From the NCBI GenBank assembly GCA_014378285.1, contig JACMNZ010000187.1, forward strand, positions 1 through 5,838: a stretch of 5,838 bases of DNA, written 5' to 3'. Origin of the DNA: Pseudopedobacter sp. (GTDB lineage: Bacteria > Bacteroidota > Bacteroidia > Sphingobacteriales > Sphingobacteriaceae). Positions 1 to 5,838 of this stretch are shown piece after piece. Every line of letters starts with the position of its first letter. Position 1 is the first letter of the stretch. Below the pieces are notes generated by a model, which worked only from the letters and a program-made list of their open reading frames with translations, was not told the DNA's origin and made no database searches. The translations under genes and the position numbers were made by a program.

Positions 1-1
1 A

Positions 2-34
2 ATTGGCTTAGAATTAGCTTATCATTTTTCATAA
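2..34 (+). CDS. Possible C-terminal tail of an upstream gene (partial)
   Basis: One frame is open from the window edge and reads IGLELAYHFS before a TAA stop at 32-34, nine bases before the GH13 start. If real, it is the end of a gene that may share a transcript with the GH13 gene. Ten codons are far too few to name a family. A minus-strand ATG at 30-32 (reading MKNDKLILSQ off the edge) is an alternative, but it would leave only 11 bases between two divergent start codons, too little for promoters. Weak call resting on frame and spacing alone. Confidence 0.2.
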   Translation: MGLELAYHFS

Positions 35-43
35 AATTAATTT

Positions 44-1858
44 ATGCAATCAGAAATTGACAATAAAATAAATGTTAGTGGCATGGGCGCCATTTTACAT
101 GATAAAGGCGTATTTTTTAGAGTTTGGGCTCCTCATGCAAAGCAAGTTTTTGTAATGGGCGATTTTAATAATTGGACATCAAATGAACTAGAATTAGCAC
201 ATGAAGAAAATGGATATTACGGTGGAAATATAGAAACTGCAAAAACAAAAAGCGAATATAAGTTTGTCATTATCACGCAAAATGATGTAGAACTTGCAAA
301 AAACGACCCTTATGCAAGAGAAATGACCAATTCTAGTGGGAATTCTGTGGTTTACGATAATGAAAATTTTGATTGGGAGGAAGATGAATCTTTTATGCCT
401 TATTGGAACGAGGCTATAATTTACGAATTGCACCTAGGCACTTTTAATGTTAAGGAAAAAGGTAAACCTGGTGATTTTTATACGTTAAAAGACAAAATTC
501 CGTATTTAAAAGAGTTGGGAATTAATGTTATTGAAATAATGCCGCCTTATGAATTTCCTGGAGGTTTTTCTTGGGGTTACAATCCTTCCTATCCTTTTGC
601 TATAGAAAGTGAGTATGGTGGCCCAGATGCTTTAAAAGAATTGGTGAAAGAAGCTCACAAAAACGGAATTTCAGTATTATTAGATGCTGTTTATAACCAC
701 TTTGGACCGTCTGATTTAGATCTTTGGCAGTTTGACGGTTGGAGCGAAAATGATAAAGGTGGAATTTATTTTTATAATGATTGGCGTTCTAATACGCCTT
801 GGGGAGATACGCGTCCGGATTATGGCAGAGAAGCTGTGCGTAATTATATTAAAAACAATGTCCGGATGTGGTTAGAGGATTTCCATATTGATGGCTTACG
901 AATGGACATGATTCCCTACATCAGAAATGTAAATGCAGATGAAAATCCGGATGGAAAATTGGAAGAAGGTTTGACTCTGCTACGTGAAATTAATCAAGAA
1001 ATTATTGAAAAATATCCTTATAAATTAACCATTGCAGAAGATTTACATCAGTTAAATTGGGTAACAGATAGGGTAGGTGATGGAGAAGGTTTAGGATTTG
1101 GTAGCCAATGGGATGCTGCTTTTGTTCATCCGGTTCGTAATTTATTAACGGTACAACATGATGAGGATAGAGATATGAATATTGCCGCTGCTGCATTAAC
1201 ACATCAATATAGTGGTGATTATTTTAGAAGGGTGGTTTACACTGAATCTCATGATGAAGTATCAAATGGTAGTGCCAGAGTGGCTCAAGAAATTGCTTCT
1301 GATGATATAAATAATTGGTATTCTAAAAAAAGGGCTTCTTTGGGTATTGCTATGGTTCTTACAGCCCCTGGAATACCCATGTTGTTTCAAGGACAAGAAT
1401 TATTAGAAGATAAATGGTTTTCTGATACGGATCCTATCGATTGGAGCAGATTAAAAAAGCTGAAGGGTTATCATAACTTACATAAAGATTTAATAGCGCT
1501 AAGAAGAAATTTATCTGGCGTAACAGCTGGTTTAACTGGTCAACATATTCAGATTATCCGTACTGATAATGAACAAAAAATAATAGCTTACCAACGATGG
1601 AAAGAAGGGGGAGTAAAAGATACTACCGTTGTAATCTTGAATTTTTCTGGCAACGATAAAGCAGTTTATAGAATTGGTTTTCCATCTAAAGGACTATGGA
1701 AAGTTAGATTTAACTCTGATTATCAAGGTTATGATGAAGAATTTAACAACTATAAATCTTATGATATAGAGGCTTTCGCCGAAGCGTGTGACGGTTTTGA
1801 CCATAGCTCAGAAATTTCTATAGCACCTTATACTGCACTAATTTTATCACAGGATTAA
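44..1858 (+). CDS. CBM48-GH13 alpha-amylase-family enzyme (branching-enzyme/trehalohydrolase-like)
   Basis: A 604-residue enzyme predicted to cleave or transfer alpha-1,4-glucan chains. An N-terminal beta-sandwich resembling CBM48 (about residues 15-105, with FRVWAP at 25-30 and GDFNNW at 39-44) precedes a GH13 barrel (about 120-455) and a C-terminal beta domain ending at IAPYTALILSQD. The catalytic core is complete: region I DAVYNHF (D214, H219), region II GLRMD (R286, nucleophile D288), region III IAED (acid/base E332) and region IV ESHDEV (H403, D404). There is no signal peptide, so it should act in the cytoplasm, probably on glycogen or imported maltodextrin. Region IV looks like glycogen branching enzyme (SHDEV), whereas YNHFGP after region I and AEDL in region III recall maltooligosyl-trehalose trehalohydrolase. 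Family membership is certain; the reaction is not. ATG44 fits: it lies just before the conserved GMGA...VFFRVWAP entry, behind an A/T-rich leader. The HTCS gene follows after 322 bp. Confidence 0.95.
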   Translation: MQSEIDNKINVSGMGAILHDKGVFFRVWAPHAKQVFVMGDFNNWTSNELELAHEENGYYGGNIETAKTKSEYKFVIITQNDVELAKNDPYAREMTNSSGNSVVYDNENFDWEEDESFMPYWNEAIIYELHLGTFNVKEKGKPGDFYTLKDKIPYLKELGINVIEIMPPYEFPGGFSWGYNPSYPFAIESEYGGPDALKELVKEAHKNGISVLLDAVYNHFGPSDLDLWQFDGWSENDKGGIYFYNDWRSNTPWGDTRPDYGREAVRNYIKNNVRMWLEDFHIDGLRMDMIPYIRNVNADENPDGKLEEGLTLLREINQEIIEKYPYKLTIAEDLHQLNWVTDRVGDGEGLGFGSQWDAAFVHPVRNLLTVQHDEDRDMNIAAAALTHQYSGDYFRRVVYTESHDEVSNGSARVAQEIASDDINNWYSKKRASLGIAMVLTAPGIPMLFQGQELLEDKWFSDTDPIDWSRLKKLKGYHNLHKDLIALRRNLSGVTAGLTGQHIQIIRTDNEQKIIAYQRWKEGGVKDTTVVILNFSGNDKAVYRIGFPSKGLWKVRFNSDYQGYDEEFNNYKSYDIEAFAEACDGFDHSSEISIAPYTALILSQD

Positions 1859-1889
1859 TAAACAGTTCATTTTTATTTAGGAAAGTAAT

Positions 1890-1922
1890 GGCATTAATTT
1901 TTATTTTAATGTTGGTTTTTTT
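1890..1922 (+). terminator. Weak, AT-rich intrinsic terminator candidate after the GH13 gene
   Basis: CATTAA (1892-1897) pairs with TTAATG (1906-1911) around an eight-base loop. Two G-T wobble pairs can extend the stem to eight. Seven T residues (1916-1922) follow almost directly. The position, about 30 bases after the stop codon, suits termination of the GH13 transcript. The stem has only one G-C pair and would be unstable, and T-runs are common in DNA this AT-rich, so confidence is limited. Confidence 0.35.
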
Positions 1923-2056
1923 ATCTCCTACATATTTTTTTAGGATTGCTAGTTTGTCTCTTTATAATATATCTTCTTATTTGTTTTAATTAAATAAACG
2001 TCGCATAGTAGCCATGCATTAATTCTTTTTGCTTATCTAAGGGTAAACTTAAACCT

Positions 2057-2086
2057 TTTGCTGATCAGTAAATGAAATTAAATTTG
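2057..2086 (+). promoter_or_regulatory. Bacteroidota-type promoter for the HTCS gene (TTTG-N18-TAAATTTG)
   Basis: TTTG at 2057-2060 and TAAATTTG at 2079-2086 match the Bacteroidota -33 (TTTG/TTG) and -7 (TAnnTTTG) elements, with an 18-base spacer inside the range known for this phylum. Transcription would begin a few bases past 2086, giving a leader of roughly 85-90 nt before the start at 2181. The -7 match is exact. An eight-base perfect palindrome, CTGATCAG (2061-2068), sits in the spacer and could be an operator. The promoter supports expression of the HTCS gene separately from the GH13 gene. Confidence 0.5.
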
Positions 2087-2140
2087 TTATGTCTGTGCAA
2101 ATAATTGATACTTTAAGGTAAATAGTTTATGTTTTTCTTA

Positions 2141-2156
2141 AATTGGCATACCAATT
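2141..2156 (+). repeat. Perfect inverted repeat in the HTCS leader (AATTGG-CATA-CCAATT)
   Basis: Six-base arms flank a four-base loop, ending 24 bases before the TTG start and lying downstream of the proposed promoter, so it would be in the leader RNA. It may be a small hairpin that tunes translation, or a dimeric protein site. No T-run follows, so it is not a terminator. The repeat is plain in the sequence; its function is inference. Confidence 0.4.
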
Positions 2157-2180
2157 ATCATAATAAACAAAAAAATAATC

Positions 2181-5100
2181 TTGAGAATAGTTAAATACCA
2201 CATCACAATTATATTTGCAACTATTATACTTCTATGCTTTTTAACTGGTTTAAAAGCACAGGATGCTGAAATAACATTTGATAAATTAACTATAGAAGCT
2301 GGTTTGTCGCAAAGTAGCGTGTTTTCTATCGCTCAAGATAGCCAAGGTTTTATGTGGTTTGGTACAAAAAACGGCTTAAATAGGTATGATGGACAGCAGT
2401 TTGAAGTATTTAAGAACCAACCTTTAATAGCAAACTCATTAAGTTCTAGCCAAAATATAAACGCATTATTAAATGATAGTAAAGGCAATTTATGGATAGG
2501 AACCCAATATGGTTTAAATAAGTATAATTTAGCTACGCAGGTTTTTACCAGATATTTTAACAATCCTAAAAATAAAAATAGTTTGAGTAATAACACCATT
2601 AGAGCTATTTATGAAGATAAGAGCGGTAACATTTGGGTGGGTACAGAAAACGGATTAAACTTATGGCAGGGATCACAAAAATTTGATAGATTTTTTTGTG
2701 CTGGTTCAAAAGCCAACGGCATAGTAAGCCCTTTGATTAAAGCACTTTATCAAGATCATAAAAAAAATTTATGGGTAGGTACACAAGCAGGCTTAGCGGT
2801 TATATCCATAAAAAATAACAGGTATAAATTTAAAACATATCATCATGATGATAGTAATCCGAAGAGTATTACGGCAAGTGATGTGAACACCATTATTGAA
2901 GATTTAAACCATAATATTTGGGTAGGTACCCATTCTAATGGATTAGATTTATTTGATAAAACTAACCAACTATTTAAACATTATAAAGCAAAATCATCTG
3001 CCAATAGTTTAATAAGTAATATCATCAGAAAAATTATTGTTGATAAGGAAGGGCTGTTATGGATATCTACTTTTAATGGTATTAGTGTTTTTGATCCGGT
3101 AAAACAAACTTTTAAAAACTTAACCTACAATCCTGATAATCCTACCAGTTTAAATCAAAATTCTATATATGATCTTTATCAAGATAAAAATGGTTCTATA
3201 TGGGTTGGTACCTTTTACGGGGGTATTAATGTCTACCATCCTAATGTAATAAATTTTAATGTTTATAAACATTATTCCTATAAAAATTCATTAAGTAGTA
3301 ATGTGATTAGTGCATTGCTAGAAGATAAAAAAGGGAACATTTGGATTGGTACAGAGGCAGAAGGTTTAAATTATTTAAACAAGAAAACAGGTGTTATTAC
3401 AAACTTTAAAAACACCGCATACTCAAACAGCATAAGTGCTAACTTGGTAAAAGCCTTAGCATTAGATTTTGATAATAATTTATGGATTGCAGCCTATGAA
3501 GAAGGCCTAGACTATTACAATGCAGGTACAGGGGAGTTTAAAAACTTTAAAATAGATAATACTTTAAACACTAAGAAAACCACTTTTTTAATTAACGACT
3601 ATAAAAACCAACTTTGGGTGGGCACAAAGGGTGGTGGCTTATTTTTACGTAAGCCAAGTTTAAAAAAGTTTGAGAGTCTTCTAATTAAAAAATCCCCATA
3701 TTATTTACCTTCTAAAAGTATCAATTATATCTATCAGGATGATACCAAAACAATTTGGGTAGCTGCCGAAGATGGATTGTTTTTTTTGACTGATGGTACA
3801 ATAAAATTTCAAAAATTAACCTCAAAGAATGACCTTTTCTTTAACAGTATCAATTCTATCATAAGACAAAGTGATAATATTATTTGGTTTGGGAGTTTAA
3901 CAGAGGGGGTGGGTAAATATGATATTGCTAATAAAAAGCTGTTATTATATAATAAAAAGCAGGGTTTGCCCTCAAATAATGTTTCTAGCATCATGTTAGA
4001 TAATGACAATTTACTTTGGGTTAGTACGGATAAGGGCTTAGCAAAAATAATCAATCAAAATATTGTTATCTATAACAAAAGTGATGGATTACCTGGTAAT
4101 GTTTTCAATAGCCATTCATCATTAAAAGATGTAAACGGAAATTTATATTTTGGTGGCTACAATGGTTTAGTAAGTTTTAACCCAGCAAATATTATAGAAA
4201 ATAAAGTAGAACCGTTAGTTGTGTTTACTCATTTAAATTTATTTAGTAAAAAGGCAGCTAAAAATAATAATACGTTAGGTTTGAAAAACAGCATATATGG
4301 GTTAAATAAAATTGAGCTTTCCTATCAGGATAATATATTTAGTATAACTTTTTCTGCATTAAATTTTGTAAAATCAAAAAAAAATAGATACGCTTACAAG
4401 TTAGAGGGGTTAGATAAAGATTGGCATTATATAGATAACCCTGTTATTAACTTCAGTAATTTGCCTGATGATAACTATAAACTATTAGTAAAGGCGGCTA
4501 ATAATGATGGCTTATGGAGTAGCCAGCCTAGCGCTATTTATATCAAAATTAAACCTCCATTTTGGAAAACCTGGTGGGCTTATTTACTTTATTTTTCTTT
4601 ATTGGCGGGTGCATTATATTTTGTAGTAAGGTTTATATTTATTAGGGCTTTATTAAAACGAGAGCATGAGGAAAACCAATTAAAACTCGATTTTTTCACT
4701 AACGTTTCTCATGAAATCAGAACACCTTTAACGTTAATATTAGGGCCATTAGAAAAATTAGTACAAGAAACCCAAACCAACATCACCATAAATAAACAGT
4801 TACTAATAGTTGATAAAAATGCTAAAAGACTAATGAAACTGGTAAACGAATTAATGGATTTCAGAAAAATTGAGAGTGGTAAGATGAAACTTAATATTGC
4901 TGAAACAGATATTATAGCTTTTACTAAAGAAATATTTTTGTCATTTCAACACATTGCTACTCAAAAAAATATTGAATATGTTTTTGAAACCCATCTGGAA
5001 GTACTAAAAGCATATATAGATACCGAGCAATTAGAAAAAATAATCTTTAATTTATTGATTAATGCCATCAAATTTGCCACCCAAAAAAATGGTGTAGTAA

Positions 5101-5838
5101 GTGTAAACATTACCAAAACTGAGGATGATATTTTAATTTTAGTAAATGATAACGGCCAAGGCATACCTGATGAAGCTAAACAAAAACTATTTACCACTTT
5201 TTACCAAGTGCCAAATCTACAACAGCAACAAAGGAATACTGGTACTGGTATAGGCTTGGCGTTATCTAGAAGTATTGCAAGGTTACATCAAGGTGATTTA
5301 TACCTAGAAAATAAATCTCAATCTACAAGTTTTTGTTTAAAATTAAAATCGGGCCATAGCCACTTCAATAGTAATGAAATAAATAACTTTTTAGCGGTAG
5401 AAGATGCCACTATGTATAAGTTACAATCAGAAGTGGATGCATTAATTTATGATAATACGCAATTGAAAAACACCTCTTTGATTAGTAATATTCCGTTAAT
5501 TTTAATAGTTGAGGATAATGATGAGGTAAGGAACTTTCTAGTATCATCACTTAAAAAGTCATTTCAAACCATAACCGCTTGCAACGGCAGCGAGGCCCTG
5601 CAAATCGCATTTAATAAAATACCCGATGTAATTGTAAGTGATGTAATGATGCCTGTAATGGACGGTTTTGAGCTATGTAATGCGCTTAAAACTGATATAA
5701 GGACAAGACACATTCCTATCATATTACTTACTGCCAGAACAGGAGATTTGTATGAACTAGAGGGCTTGAAAACAGGTGCTGATGTTTACCTTACAAAACC
5801 TTTTAGCCTCCAAAAATTACAGTTTACAGTTCAAAACT
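2181..5838 (+). CDS. Hybrid two-component system (HTCS) sensor kinase/response regulator, 3' end cut by the window
   Basis: A membrane sensor-regulator of the type that controls polysaccharide-utilization loci. It is 1219 codons long and open at the window edge. Domains in order: signal peptide (1 to about 26, basic start, hydrophobic core, LKA before Q27); 14 Reg_prop propeller repeats (about 45-668), the periplasmic sensor; Y_Y_Y domain (about 711-791); one transmembrane helix (about 799-821); HisKA with VSHEIRTPLT and phospho-acceptor H844; HATPase_c (about 944-1056) with N-box N961, DNGQGIP from D990 and GTGIGL near 1021-1026; receiver (about 1107 to the end) with acidic pair E1111/D1112, phospho-acceptor D1154, T1184 and K1206. 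An AraC-type DNA-binding domain is expected next but not seen. The start is TTG2181: an in-frame stop lies at 2139-2141 and the first in-frame ATG (2352, residue 58) would delete the signal peptide and half of blade 1. Every key phosphorelay residue is present. The ligand is unknown; an alpha-glucan oligosaccharide is only a guess from the neighbouring gene. Confidence 0.96.
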   Translation, partial: MRIVKYHITIIFATIILLCFLTGLKAQDAEITFDKLTIEAGLSQSSVFSIAQDSQGFMWFGTKNGLNRYDGQQFEVFKNQPLIANSLSSSQNINALLNDSKGNLWIGTQYGLNKYNLATQVFTRYFNNPKNKNSLSNNTIRAIYEDKSGNIWVGTENGLNLWQGSQKFDRFFCAGSKANGIVSPLIKALYQDHKKNLWVGTQAGLAVISIKNNRYKFKTYHHDDSNPKSITASDVNTIIEDLNHNIWVGTHSNGLDLFDKTNQLFKHYKAKSSANSLISNIIRKIIVDKEGLLWISTFNGISVFDPVKQTFKNLTYNPDNPTSLNQNSIYDLYQDKNGSIWVGTFYGGINVYHPNVINFNVYKHYSYKNSLSSNVISALLEDKKGNIWIGTEAEGLNYLNKKTGVITNFKNTAYSNSISANLVKALALDFDNNLWIAAYEEGLDYYNAGTGEFKNFKIDNTLNTKKTTFLINDYKNQLWVGTKGGGLFLRKPSLKKFESLLIKKSPYYLPSKSINYIYQDDTKTIWVAAEDGLFFLTDGTIKFQKLTSKNDLFFNSINSIIRQSDNIIWFGSLTEGVGKYDIANKKLLLYNKKQGLPSNNVSSIMLDNDNLLWVSTDKGLAKIINQNIVIYNKSDGLPGNVFNSHSSLKDVNGNLYFGGYNGLVSFNPANIIENKVEPLVVFTHLNLFSKKAAKNNNTLGLKNSIYGLNKIELSYQDNIFSITFSALNFVKSKKNRYAYKLEGLDKDWHYIDNPVINFSNLPDDNYKLLVKAANNDGLWSSQPSAIYIKIKPPFWKTWWAYLLYFSLLAGALYFVVRFIFIRALLKREHEENQLKLDFFTNVSHEIRTPLTLILGPLEKLVQETQTNITINKQLLIVDKNAKRLMKLVNELMDFRKIESGKMKLNIAETDIIAFTKEIFLSFQHIATQKNIEYVFETHLEVLKAYIDTEQLEKIIFNLLINAIKFATQKNGVVSVNITKTEDDILILVNDNGQGIPDEAKQKLFTTFYQVPNLQQQQRNTGTGIGLALSRSIARLHQGDLYLENKSQSTSFCLKLKSGHSHFNSNEINNFLAVEDATMYKLQSEVDALIYDNTQLKNTSLISNIPLILIVEDNDEVRNFLVSSLKKSFQTITACNGSEALQIAFNKIPDVIVSDVMMPVMDGFELCNALKTDIRTRHIPIILLTARTGDLYELEGLKTGADVYLTKPFSLQKLQFTVQN
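2313..4184 (+). repeat. Fourteen tandem Reg_prop repeats coding a double beta-propeller sensor
   Basis: The motif (G-N-L/I-W-V/I-G-T-x-x-G-L-x) recurs 14 times within the HTCS protein. Its Trp falls at residues 59, 105, 152, 198, 247, 294, 341, 388, 435, 479, 526, 569 and 613, with Tyr656 in the last copy. Steps are 43-49 residues. Fourteen copies match the two seven-bladed propellers known for HTCS sensors. Copies 6, 9, 11, 12 and 13 deviate at the Gly-Thr pair (IST, IAA, VAA, FGS, VST), and the last has YFGG. Confidence 0.88.

Larger units (their letters stand above)
1859..2180. other. Intergenic region between the GH13 enzyme and HTCS genes
   Basis: This very AT-rich 322-bp gap contains a terminator-like hairpin near its left end, a Bacteroidota-type promoter in its right third and a small perfect inverted repeat before the HTCS start; each is listed separately. 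I see no tRNA, known riboswitch or insertion-sequence end. The only notable reading frame is a 33-codon hydrophobic one at 1888-1989, which I treat as doubtful. Bases about 1990-2050 show nothing I can interpret. Confidence 0.8.

Noticed and set aside
3..29. Promoter for the GH13 gene (TTG at 3-5, TATCATTTTT at 20-29)
   Set aside because: The second element does not match TAnnTTTG and the spacing of 14 bases is too short. The true promoter probably lies upstream of the window.
194..433. Minus-strand frame of 79 codons inside the GH13 gene
   Set aside because: It overlaps the CBM48 and barrel coding sequence, whose frame is fully conserved in motif content. The translated product is Phe/Ile-rich and resembles no family, as expected of an antisense shadow.
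1002..1202. Minus-strand frame of 66 codons inside the GH13 gene
   Set aside because: It is antisense to the barrel around catalytic region III, has no recognisable domain and no promoter-like sequence.
2352..2354. ATG at 2352 as the start of the HTCS gene
   Set aside because: It falls inside the first propeller motif (FMWFGT) and would remove the signal peptide and half of blade 1. The in-frame TTG at 2181 gives a complete, exported protein.
2313..4184. Tandem DNA repeats as a mobile or satellite element
   Set aside because: The periodicity is at protein level (Reg_prop blades). The DNA copies are diverged and in one continuous frame.
2333..5197. Several minus-strand frames of 78-88 codons (2333-2599, 3809-4054, 4961-5197)
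   Set aside because: All lie opposite the propeller and kinase coding regions. The propeller repeats also create recurring antisense open stretches. None resembles a protein family.

Overview
The window reads as an AT-rich piece of a Bacteroidota genome, perhaps Sphingobacteriaceae or a relative. Three things support this: a hybrid two-component system (HTCS) regulator of the Bacteroidota polysaccharide-utilization type, a match to the phylum-specific promoter (TTTG, 18 nt, TAnnTTTG), and A-rich stretches rather than clear Shine-Dalgarno sites before the two main genes. The genus is a guess.

Layout, all on the + strand. Bases 1-43 may hold the last ten codons of an upstream gene. Bases 44-1858 encode a complete, apparently cytoplasmic 604-residue CBM48-GH13 enzyme that acts on alpha-glucan. 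All four catalytic-core motifs are intact, but its exact activity (branching enzyme, trehalohydrolase-like or amylase) cannot be settled by eye. Bases 1859-2180 are a 322-bp gap with a weak terminator-like hairpin, a good Bacteroidota-type promoter with a palindrome in its spacer, and a perfect small inverted repeat just before the next gene. From 2181 to the window edge runs an uninterrupted frame of 1219 codons: the HTCS sensor-regulator. It has a signal peptide, 14 propeller repeats, a Y_Y_Y domain, one transmembrane helix, a histidine kinase and a receiver. It is cut off where an AraC-type DNA-binding domain is expected.

How they fit together (inference): an HTCS binds a breakdown product of a glycan in the periplasm and switches on a nearby glycan-use locus from the inner membrane. 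The GH13 gene suggests alpha-glucan handling in the cytoplasm. The gap, hairpin and separate promoter argue that the two genes are transcribed apart, so the enzyme need not be a target of this regulator. The likelier target lies downstream, outside the window.

I see no mobile element, tRNA, rRNA or CRISPR array. The HTCS belongs to a known architecture. The points most worth a second look are its TTG start, the control region before it, and the mixed family signature of the GH13 enzyme.
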